Assembly: GCA_018398765.1 (NCBI GenBank)
Contig: JAHBMJ010002042.1
Span: 22,923-86,922 of the forward strand
Reading direction: 5' to 3'
Source: Chromera velia
Lineage: Eukaryota > Sar > Chromeraceae
Length of the DNA: 64,000 nucleotides
Each line of letters starts with the position of its first letter. Position 1 is the first letter of the stretch. The position numbers and the translations under genes are program-made. The notes beneath the pieces are model-generated. The model saw nothing but the letters and a program-made list of their open reading frames with translations. It did no database searches and was not told where the DNA came from. Positions 1 through 9,292 of this stretch are shown piece by piece.

Positions 1-1713
1 AGGCGATTCCTCGCCAAATTACGAAATCGAAGAGCGGTGAGTCAGACTCTTTGTGGTTTTCTCTTGGCTTTCCGTTGCAGAAACCGGAGGATGCATCAAG
101 GATAAAAACAAATTCAGGAAGTAACTCTGCACGACAATCAGGTATAAATGTAACAGATGAAAAGCCGGGAGGGCCTACTCAGACTTCTTTCATGATTTGT
201 GTGGGGAAGAAAGGGTGAGGAGAAAGAGGGGTAGGGAGACGGGACGAATAAAACAGTTGAAAAAGGACACAGAGCACAAAGGAGGGAAGGTGATCAGGGA
301 TCGGTGTGTGCATGAAAATGAATGCATGTGCCTCCTTGCTTCCTCTCATTTTTTGGGACACACTTCTTTCTGTGTCTCTAGCAGAGCAGGGAGTGCGTGC
401 AGAAAGAAGCAAAGCGGCGACACCTTTCAAGAATGAACTGAATTTTGAAGACAGGGCCAATATGTGTGTCTCTTTTCAAGATCTCTCTGGTGCTTCCTCT
501 CTTGTATGCTCCGTAATTTCTTCACCTGACTGAATGCGTGCAGCGACGTATCAAAGAGGCTGGAGGAGACCGAGAGCTTGCCTATCGCCAGTTAGAGCAG
601 GACCGAAGTTTCAGCCCATCGAACAAGAAGGCCTCTGAGAGTGCTGAACACGAGGGAGACAGCCACTCGCAGAGAGGGAACGCCGCGATGGGCACCGAGA
701 AGGAGGGGGGCAACGACTCTGCGGGTGCTGCTGGAGACAGGGAGGGGGAAGCGGGATGGGAGAGACCGCAGCTAAGACATATAGCGACATCTCCAACACC
801 CGCGGACTCTCACGCGGGAGTGGGGGAGCCCTCATCAAGCATGCGTCAGCCTGAAGGGGGGGAAGAGGAGGCGCGTCCCTTCTCTTCCATTGCGCCTGCA
901 GCCCGACGGGAGAGCGGCTCGTCTTCAGCGTCGCACTCAGCTCCTCCCCATTCCGAAAAATATCGTACAGGAGTAGGAGGAGACAAAGAAAAAGAGCCAG
1001 AGAAAGAAAGAAGGGGCGAAAAAGAAGGGGAAGGGGGGCGTCACCCAAAAAGTAGTGCTGATGCAGAGGAGGAAGACGGAGATGCTGCCGAAGGGGGCCG
1101 GACCGTGTTGGTATTTGACGAGGATGAAGAAGAAGAAGAGGCAGAGCAGGAGGAGGCAGCAGCAGAAGCATCGTGTCCCTGTCCAGAGCCTCAGCCGAGC
1201 CAACGAAATGAAGAAAGAGAGAGAGGAAGGGGACGGCTGAGACAAATGCCAATCGCAGCCTCTTCCCAAGCTTCCCACACTCGTATGAATCCCCATCGTC
1301 ACCGGCAGGCGTGCGAAAACATACAGCCCTTTCTTGCCCTCAGGAACCAACCAGTGTCCGCTGAGACAGCACTCTCTGCAGGGCCTGTGGGAGGGTGCAC
1401 CTCAGCATCAGCGAATTTGATATTCTCCCGACCCCGACAGCGCCCTGTGGAAGACGATTTGGAGTTCCAAGTGGAGGTGGGAGAAGATTCGGGGGGTCGG
1501 GGTCATGAAAGGGAAAAGGAAAAGGACAGAGAACTTGGGGAGAGGGGGTCATCAGATGATGGACAAAGAGAAGAGGGGTCGTGCAGTACGAGTCAGGCTC
1601 CTTCTCTTTCTTCCTCTCCTGCTGCTGCTGCTGCTGCTGATATTGAAGCGTCAAAAAGAGGGCAAGCGGCAGAAAGAGAAACAAAACGAGACGAGTGGGG
1701 GGGAAGGTCGTAG
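1..1713 (+). CDS. 3' end of a plus-strand gene with a charged low-complexity C-terminal exon (partial)
   Basis: I do not recognise the product. Exon 1 runs from the window edge to about 36 and ends at a GTGAGT donor. Exon 2 starts after TTGCAG at 81 and ends at about 120 or 141, both followed by GT. The reading KPEDASRIKTNSG fits exon 2. The last exon starts near 544, after a TGCAG acceptor, or at 557 (phase 1, which suits exon 2 better), and is open to TAG at 1711-1713. Its start, with AGGDRELAYRQLEQDR, looks like the end of a folded or helical region. After that the protein is disordered: Glu/Asp runs near 1120-1165, many Ser/Gly/Arg stretches, and an Ala run from a CTG-type repeat at 1620-1640. 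The exact junction before the last exon is unsure, and the 5' part lies outside the window. Confidence 0.55.
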
Positions 1714-4605
1714 CTTCGGTTGACTTCATGGGAGAAGTTCAGGTGGTGAGGTGGGAGGGAACAAGGAAAACGGTACGCAACTTTGGTGAAGACTTTACAG
1801 AGGGGGGCTTCTAGGAGGTGGGGGCGACGGTGGGGGCTGACTGCGCTCTCTCCTTCGCAGTGAGCAAAGAAATTGAGAGAGGGGGGGGAAGGGAGAACGG
1901 ATGGTGCAGGAAAGTCGTTCGTGCAGGCAAGGGGTGACATTGAGTATAAATATAACGAAGCATGTAGGCAGACTCAGCTCCCTCTTCCTGCGTCAGCATG
2001 TCTGTCTGTATGAATGTATGTATGTATATATGTCTCGTTTGCTCACTCCTCTCTGCTTGATTGTAAATAGCTTCACTTACTTCAGAGAGGGAAACGAATT
2101 CATTGTCCATCAACACTCCTCCTCTCTCTCTTCAGTCAGACGGACACGACACACCCAAAAGAAGCTGGCAAAACGCCCAACACGCGCAAAACAACTCAGA
2201 ACGGGAAGAACCAATAATCCGAATCGCAGTTACACTTCCTGTTTGCCGAGTCCTTACAGTTCCTTCCATTCACAAAGACACGTCATACGGAAGAGCAGCC
2301 CGGCAAGAGGCATATAGTACAAGTCGAACGCCGGCAAGTCAGATCATGATCATTATCTCGCTCCTCCCCCCCCTTTGTTCCTCCCCAATTTTACATTTTC
2401 CTCATTTCTCCCTTTCCCCGTCCTTCCTAACTTATTCCCCTTTTCCAAAATGTCAATCCGACGTGGTAGTAGAAATTAACAAACTGAAAGACAACAGGAA
2501 CAAAGGAATGGCGGAAGGAAGAAAAGAGAGGCCACAGAAAAGGAAGGCTTCAAGAAATGGCGAAGGGCAAAAGAGCGAGCAAGACCATAACACCGACAGA
2601 TTGTATTACTTCACCTTTCTTTCATTTTTTCGGATCCTCCTTTTACTCTTCCCTCCATACGCCCGTACAGACAGCATCTTCCTGCTACTACCCACAAAGA
2701 CGTAGAGGCATGCACTCACAACTGCGAGTGCTGCAATCTTGCCGAGACAGAGACATAGATGGAGACTACCAAGAAAAGAATGTACGAAAGAATTAAAGGA
2801 CGAATTAACAAGAAGGAACGATCGAGGGGAGAAGGCCAAGGCCGTGTGTGGTCCTCCTGTCTTAGGCGTTCCTTGAATCAGTTATACCCGTCATGTAAAA
2901 CGGTGGCATATAAATTCATTCCACCATCCTGGCAGGCATTTTAACAGTCATTTTCTCGTGGTCATTCTACTTTTAAACATTCAACTATCATAATTTGATT
3001 AATTAATTCTAATTAATTCATCTTAACCAACCTCTGAAATTGTTTTATTCATTGTATGCATGGCGTTTTATCAAAATAATCAGAGGGGTAAAAATTAAAG
3101 TATGTGTTTATGTGTATATGCAGACATGTATGTCAAATCATTTCACATATAGCTTTGATTAATAAAAATGTTTAAATATACACATGAATCTACAGATATC
3201 TACAGATCTAATCATAGATTCAAATCAAAATTTAAGTTTTATTGCTGTTATGCTAGCTGTTATGCGCTCTGTACTAGGCTCTGTATACATAAAAAAAAAT
3301 ATTGAAAGTTGTCTTGATATATGTAATCCATTTAATTTTCTTAAAATCTTTAGAACATGCGACTCATGATGCGAAGGCCAGCTACAGCCCTGAGGGCCGA
3401 CCATTGCATGTTGCTAAAATTATTGCTTAGCATAACATTCAAAGTGGTTCGCTTTAATCATAAGTTTAATGGTTAGAGTAGCAAAATCATAAAGTAGACA
3501 CTGAGGCTAGCACCTAGACTAGCACTGAGGGTCAGGGTGGGCGAATTCACCCGCCATGCAGTGACTTCAATGACTTTCAACTTGAAAGTTTAGTAAGACT
3601 TAGCTCAATTTAGTATGTCAATGATGAAAAGATAGGAAGTGAGAATGGAAAAGAAAAAAGGGAGTCTTAGGGAGACAATTTGAGCCAAGCCTCGGGAAGA
3701 CAGTTAGATAGGCTGCGTCAGGAGACGTGGAAAAGTGAGAAAGAAAGAGAGGGAACAACTAAAGAGTATGAAAGGGTGTGGAGTGATACAAAGGAAGCAA
3801 AAGAGGTCCAGGGAAAAAGGAGGAGGATGGGATGCTGGGAGGTTTTGGAACTCGCTTCGAGCCGTCTATCTGCAATTCTGTGATCGTTCCCTTTCAAACC
3901 CTGCTTTGGAATGGAATGAGCCCTCTCGCATGCACACGCAGGTGATTGATTTGTTCAATGTGATCCGTTGAGAAGGGGAGAGAGGGAGAGAGAGAGAGGG
4001 GGGGAGGGGGAGGGAGAGCGAGACGGGGAGAGAGAGGGAGAGGGGGAGACAGAGAGACGGGAGAGAGACAGCGAGAGAAAGAGAGAGAGGGGGGGGGGAG
4101 GAGGGAGGGGGAGAAGGAGNAGAAGGAGGGAGAGAAAGAAAGCGACTGCCAGCAAAACACACGGAGAACTGGAACTTTCATTGTTTTCCATGCTTTGGCC
4201 AGAAGACAGGGAGTCAAACAGGACAATCTTTGATGTAGATCGATAAATCGAGAGACAGACTGCATGCCTGCACGGTTTCATGTCTTGCATGACATACATG
4301 CATTCTCTCGTGTTTTCTACCAGTCGGCACGCAAGGAAACAGAGGCCAGAATGAAAAAAGGCGGCCACGATAAGAGGAGTTTCCGCTGGCTCCCGTGGAG
4401 CGCTGTCAGAAGGAAGAGAATAATGAAAGCAAGGAGGGAACGAAGAAAAAAAAAAAACAAAGGACGAGAAGAGTTGCGCAGTTGCTTGGAAAGGTGTTCA
4501 CACTAGTTCTTTCAGAAAGCAAGAAAACATTCAAGCATCTTACACGAATACTCGTACAAGGTCACTGTTCCATAAATCTACTCATGCAAGCGTGAAGAAA
4601 GAGAA
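1714..4605. other. Spacer with no convincing gene
   Basis: This stretch holds the likely 3' UTR of the first gene, then pyrimidine-rich and AT-rich DNA. Positions 2950-3400 are strongly AT-rich. A purine-rich block begins near 3650 and runs into the GA tract at 3970-4137. Short open frames here have no splice support and no recognisable domain. I see no RNA gene. Confidence 0.5.
3970..4137. repeat. GA-rich purine microsatellite
   Basis: A run of AGAG, GGGAG and GAGA units of about 165 bases, all purine apart from rare C, with one ambiguous base (N) at 4120. It lies in non-coding DNA. An uninterrupted purine strand of this length can form triplex DNA, and the N suggests sequencing trouble. 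Confidence 0.85.
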
Positions 4606-4992
4606 GTGTACTACATACATATGCAGTCAATGAACCACGAAGAGGTCCAGTCCCAAGCCGTCATCAGCGACTTAGATTTCTTCCTTGCCGGCACTTGTTC
4701 GTGCCTCACCATTCCTATTCGCTGGCTGCTTGGCACTGGTGCAGCTGTCTTTGTGCTGCATCTCCAAAGGAGCCTAGGAGGTGGGTCGATGAGAGAAGGT
4801 CGTGACGCGCACTGTCCTCATTCGTTCACTTCAGAAGGAAGAGAGGGCGGAGGGCCAATTAGAGCTGAAGGACAGGCTTCCCCCTTTCTATTTTCAAAAA
4901 GGCAGAACGACCAACGGATTCTTCCTCTGTCCATGTCTTTCTGTACCCGTGTCTTCCGTTCTCCTTCTTCTCACCTCATGCAAAGACAATGA
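4606..4992 (+). CDS. Unassigned 128-codon ORF, possibly membrane-linked
   Basis: An open frame lies in otherwise silent DNA, tail-to-tail with the gene at 5364-5062. Codons about 25-50 are hydrophobic (FLAGTCSCLTIPIRWLLGTG) and could span a membrane. A possible acceptor (CATATGCAG) lies just before an internal ATG at 4627. A possible donor (GGAG then GTGGGT) lies near 4780 and a possible acceptor (CACTTCAG) near 4831, so the real gene may be a spliced product in which the second exon uses another frame (starting KEERAEGQLELKD). I recognise no family. It may equally be UTR or chance. Confidence 0.2.
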   Translation: MYYIHMQSMNHEEVQSQAVISDLDFFLAGTCSCLTIPIRWLLGTGAAVFVLHLQRSLGGGSMREGRDAHCPHSFTSEGREGGGPIRAEGQASPFLFSKRQNDQRILPLSMSFCTRVFRSPSSHLMQRQ

Positions 4993-5061
4993 AACGTCCC
5001 CCGTCTTCGAGGAGGCTGACACCAATGATCACTTCCAGCTTCACAGCTCCTCCCCATCCAC

Positions 5062-5364
5062 TCAGGGGGCGAAGGGAATGTATGCGATGAAACACCCGAC
5101 GCCGGTTGTGAAGGCGAACCCAACGACCAAAAATTCAACCGCATTGTCGGGAGGCTGGTAGAACCGCGCTCTCTTTTTCCCATCAGCGCCGACATACGTG
5201 TAAGGTTCCCACTGGGGCCCGTTACCCCCCCTCATGGGAGAGGATGGAGGTGTGGATCCGAAGGCACGGAGCGCACCCACAGCCTGGCAGGGGCTCTGCC
5301 TGACAAAGGGCAGAGCAGAAGAACGAACGACGCCCGCAAGTGAACGACACGCGGCGGGAAGCAT
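5062..5364 (-). CDS. Small single-exon protein, likely mitochondrial inner-membrane subunit
   Basis: A complete 100-aa frame from ATG at 5364 to a stop at 5062. The N-terminus (MLPAACRSLAGVVRSSALPF) is rich in Ala, Arg and Ser with no acidic residues until about residue 55, as in a mitochondrial presequence. The middle carries a Pro/Gly-rich segment followed by WEPYTYVGADGKKRARFYQP. The last 25 residues form one hydrophobic segment (VEFLVVGFAFTTGVGCFIAY) that could cross a membrane once and ends IPFAP. Size, presequence and single C-terminal membrane helix resemble the small accessory subunits of respiratory complexes in alveolates, such as those of cytochrome oxidase or ATP synthase. I cannot name the subunit. 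No intron is needed, unlike every large neighbour in the window. Confidence 0.6.
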   Translation of the reverse strand: MLPAACRSLAGVVRSSALPFVRQSPCQAVGALRAFGSTPPSSPMRGGNGPQWEPYTYVGADGKKRARFYQPPDNAVEFLVVGFAFTTGVGCFIAYIPFAP

Positions 5365-6231
5365 TGTTCAGAATTTTGTAAATCCTTCACCCTCCGTTGC
5401 CCAATCTTCTCTTCAAGATCTCTTTGCACCAGTCCGGCTCTGAAGACTAATGAACGTAATTCTCCATGTGAGTGCAAGGTTATGACAGCTGTGAAATGAA
5501 TCAACCATCTCATAACCATCTCCCTCATGAAGCAAAGAGGATCGAGGCCTGCATGGAATGCGTGGACGCGCGGCTCTGCATGGCCCCGGAGGGCGGAGCA
5601 TCGCGGAGTTTCTGTTCCGCACGGAGACCAGCTCCGCCCGGGTCCGCCGCCCGCGCGACCTCTTCTTGCAATTATTCATGCATAACAAAAACCTCAATCA
5701 TCACATTTATGTATATTTATGTGATGTGATTCAAAATTTCTCTTTGTTGCGGGAACACATCGTTGCGGGCTCCTCAGTTAAGCTAGAGTCCTAGATCGAT
5801 AGTCTTCGACCTAGTCCTAGTGATAGACTTAATTATATATATTAATTAGTCTATCTAGAGTAAACTGAGTAGCTTGAGTACTACTACTACTAACTACTAC
5901 TAGCCTCGCAACTACTCACAAAGTTAAACTGACACCAAAAAGAAATTACTTCAAGATCTGTAATAACAGTATCATGAAGTATCATGTGTTTCATTATGAG
6001 TCTACAACGTACATCCGAATCCGACTGAGCCGCGCGTCCCGGGCCCGTCCAGGGCATGTCAGTCCTGGCGTACGTCCTCCGGTCATACACACGTTTACTT
6101 AACTTCACAGCATAATTGTTTAGTGAACTTTTGAGCGACACAATATTTTAAGGTAGTATTTTTTTGGCAACGCTCAGTTTCAAGTAGCCTGGAGTATACT
6201 GGGGTGTCACAGGGGTCTACGGGGGTCTCAC

Positions 6232-6498
6232 GGTAACCTCCCTGAACCTAAGTGCCACTTAAAAAAATATAATCAAGATCATCTCTATCTGCGGCATCTT
6301 TTTTCAAGAGACAAAAACCTTAATCACACTTTTTCAAGAGACCGTCCACACCTGCGCTGTAGACGGTCAAGACACCATCCAGATATGCGGCTTTGGCTTT
6401 CAAGATACGATAAATGATCCACGCCTGTGGCGTGGACTTTTAAGCTTATCCAAAAATGCGGTCTGAACTATCAAGTGGTAGTTAGGTTCAGGGAGGTC
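6232..6498. mobile_element. MITE-like element with ~26-bp terminal inverted repeats and CTCAC target duplication
   Basis: The left end (6232-6260) and the reverse complement of the right end (6473-6498) share ACCTCCCTGAACCTAA followed by a near-match ending CCACTT. The 5-bp direct repeat CTCAC flanks both sides (6227-6231 and 6499-6503), as expected of a target-site duplication. The interior codes for nothing. It consists of about five degenerate units of roughly 33 bases with a shared core resembling TGCGG, then T-rich, then TTTCAAGA. Two perfect 7-bp hairpins lie inside: 6340-6346 with 6362-6368, and 6419-6425 with 6429-6435 (3-base loop). The superfamily is not clear. Confidence 0.6.
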
Positions 6499-6657
6499 CT
6501 CACATTGATCAACTAATTTCAAGAAAAACAAAACGTTCATAAAGAAATAAAACAAATAAGTGCCTATAGTAAATAGACTCCTAGTGAGTTGAGTTTAATT
6601 CAATTTTGAATAAAATATGTGTTTCACAAAAAAAAAAGATCCACTTTTGGGGTCAAT

Positions 6658-7108
6658 ACCATGGGCGACATAAGTTTTGTATACTCATCTTTTGACCTCT
6701 CTAGCGCCAATGAAATATAACAAGAAGTAAACATTTATACAATTAAATTAGTAAGCTATAACAGTTTCAATCAGATGTTAATTAGGGGTTGTGGGGAGAA
6801 TGTGTCTCAAATATAAGTAAACTTATTTTTTCTGAAGTGACCGATCGACCAAGCCTATAAAAAGTAAGACATAAATTTATATTTCAATCTAGCTTTGCCA
6901 ATTGAGGACATATAAAGCCAATTACTTTAAAGTAATACTTTATGCTGTATCTACTTCTATTCTAGCCCGCTTGATCCAGTGTCGACTCCAAAAACGAATC
7001 TTCGCCAACTCCACAAAAAAATATACAATACTTTTGTCGCCCATGGTAGAATCAACATTGCTACATGTTATCAATGTGAAATATACAAAACTTATGTTGC
7101 CCATGGTA
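6658..7108. mobile_element. TA-flanked MITE with 25-bp terminal inverted repeats
   Basis: The left end, CCATGGGCGACATAAG at 6659, and the right end at 7082-7106 are inverted copies over about 25 bases with a single mismatch. TA lies just outside each end (6657-6658 and 7107-7108), the target duplication typical of Tc1/mariner-type elements. A second copy of the right end sits 60 bp further in, at 7022-7048, in direct orientation, so the right terminus is tandemly duplicated. The roughly 450-bp interior is AT-rich and non-coding. Calling it a Tc1/mariner-derived non-autonomous element is inference from the TA and length. Confidence 0.65.
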
Positions 7109-7382
7109 GTGTTCATTTAATATTTTTTCCAGAATTTTTCACTTATATTCAATGATATTAAAAATAGTTTACTACCGCTAACTACTGCAATCTTAGCAAT
7201 CGAACCTTTACAATTTTTTTAACTCTCATGGTAACTAAGATTCTCATTACTGCGCAACCCACATATACCGCCACCATCATAAGTAACCATTCCAACTTAG
7301 TTACTCCTAACTGTATGTATAACTCTATAGGTATAATTATGTATAAATACATTTATACACTGGCATACAGACATGCATTAAA

Positions 7383-7728
7383 TCAAAACTTGCAGCTGTA
7401 CAAGGTGTCAAGTGGTTTTTGATCAATAACGGTCTCAATTGGCTTGATAAGACAGACTCTTTGGCAGAGCCTAGCTGAGTCAGTCTTTGCAGCACACTTT
7501 TCTGACTCGCAAGTTAATTTGTTTACAGTCATAGAACTTGAATGACAGCGTATGACGAGGCAGAACCAAGCATCGAGCACAACTGCCATGCACTCCAACT
7601 GAGCTTTGAAAAACAGGTTTTCTACAACAGTAGGACCCATCCAACTTTTTTTCATTTTGTCCGGGCATGCATGGTCCAGGGATGTTGAGTGTGCCGCTAG
7701 ACCACGGGTCACTTTTGAATGACGTCAT
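7383..7728 (-). other. Unrecognised overlapping open frames
   Basis: Two overlapping minus-strand frames of 109 and 82 codons lie in a region slightly richer in G+C than its surroundings. One frame is Cys-rich (LDGSYCCRKPVFQSS), which could mean a decayed gene or transposon fragment. No splice sites, conserved motif or start context supports either frame. Confidence 0.15.
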
Positions 7729-8001
7729 TCCCCCTCCATCGCCATTACAATGAATGATCGAATTGCAGGACTCGATTTTCAGCTGAAAGCCCTCTTTTTG
7801 TTTCCACTTGGCAGTGTTGGGATCAAATGGACCTTTTCATTGAAATTCCGAACACCCACCCCCGCCCCCAATAAAATAGATGTTTTTGTATTTTCAATGA
7901 ACAAACGAGCAGACAGACGAAGAACAATGAACGAGCGAATGAGTGAGCGAATGAATTAATGAATGAATAAATGGTGAATCAAGGAATTGAATGGAGTGCA
8001 A

Positions 8002-9259
8002 CTACGGAGACTGTCGATGACACCGTTGGAAAACTTCTCGTGCTTCAAATTTGCACATGCCCATCAACTCCCTCTCGATCTGTCCTTCTGCCGACTTGAC
8101 GACGAGAAGAGCGTGAGGCTTCATCACGCTGTGAACACGAAATAAGTTGGAGAAAGAAATTGACTGACCGACTTTGAGGATAGCTGGCTGGCTGGCTGGA
8201 TGGATGGATGGATGCGTAGATGATTCACATTGCGAGATCGAGTACAGCATTAAATCAACAAGTGAAATTGCTCTCTCTGTCTGCGGACATTGGAGCACGT
8301 GTTTCTTCCATTTACGCAATCGTTCTTAATGCTTCCCCCTCCCTGTATCGGACTTCAACTCAAGACCCTTCACTGTCTGTAGTGCCGCCCTCTTCCCCCT
8401 GTCCTCCCGAAAAGTCTCCAGAATCTGTCCCGCTTTGGGGGGAGACATCACAGGAAGTGTTGCCGGGACAGCAGCAAAGGGCGGGTGTCCGTGTCTGAAC
8501 GACCGCGCAGTTGCTCCCATGGAGAGTTCCGCCTCTCTGACCATCGCTTCTCCCTCAAGGGTCTCGAAGAATTCCTCCTGACAGAGACATTCGTCCTCCA
8601 GGACCACGGCGCGCCTGCAATGGAAAGAACTTTGAATGAGCTGGGTTGAGGGGGAAGAAACGGGAACGATGAGGTAAATCAGCAGACAGCCTGAATGCGT
8701 GAGCCAGGGACTAATTTATGAGTGCTCTCGCGCAGTTGCGATCTGCGTGGGGGGCCTTTTGTTGACTTTTGTCTCTCTCTAGAAGCTACCAACCCTAGCT
8801 GTAACATCGACGAACGTGGGGGGGTATACATACATCAGCCGATGTCCGAAACTGGGCAGCTTCTTTGCATGTCCGCGTGCCGAAACAATTAATGCAAATA
8901 CACTTGAATGGCTACGAAAGAAAACAGAAAGGCCCATGCAAACCAAGTGAGAAACGGCGACAGGCAGCATGCGCACCCAGACGTGCATTTTGTCTGTCTC
9001 TCTAGCTCGCTCTTTCTTCCCTCATTTCCTTCCTTCATTCTTTCCTTCCTTCCTTTCTTCCTTCCTCGCTTCCGTCCTTCATTCTTTCCTTCCTTCCTTC
9101 TTTCCCTCTTCCCCTCTTTCCCTCTTTCCTTCTTTCTTTCTTTCTTTCTTTTTTTCTTTCTTTCTTTTTTTCCTTCCTTCCTTCCTTCCTTCCTTCCTTC
9201 CTTCCTTCCTTCTCTCTCTCTCTCTCCCTCACACACACACACACACACAGACACACACA

Positions 9260-9292
<33 letters not shown>

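Larger units (their letters stand above)
5365..8001. other. AT-rich spacer with MITE-like elements
   Basis: The DNA between the small mitochondrial-type gene and the 3' end of the CH-domain gene. It holds a GC-rich patch at about 5555-5665, a short palindromic AT stretch near 5830-5850, a 267-bp inverted-repeat element at 6232-6498 and a TA-flanked element at 6658-7108. Open frames on the minus strand at 7383-7728 are Cys-rich but not recognisable. I see no tRNA or rRNA. Confidence 0.5.

Noticed and set aside
7195-7215. B-box-like GGTTCGATTGC on the minus strand
   Set aside because: No A box or stem structure nearby.
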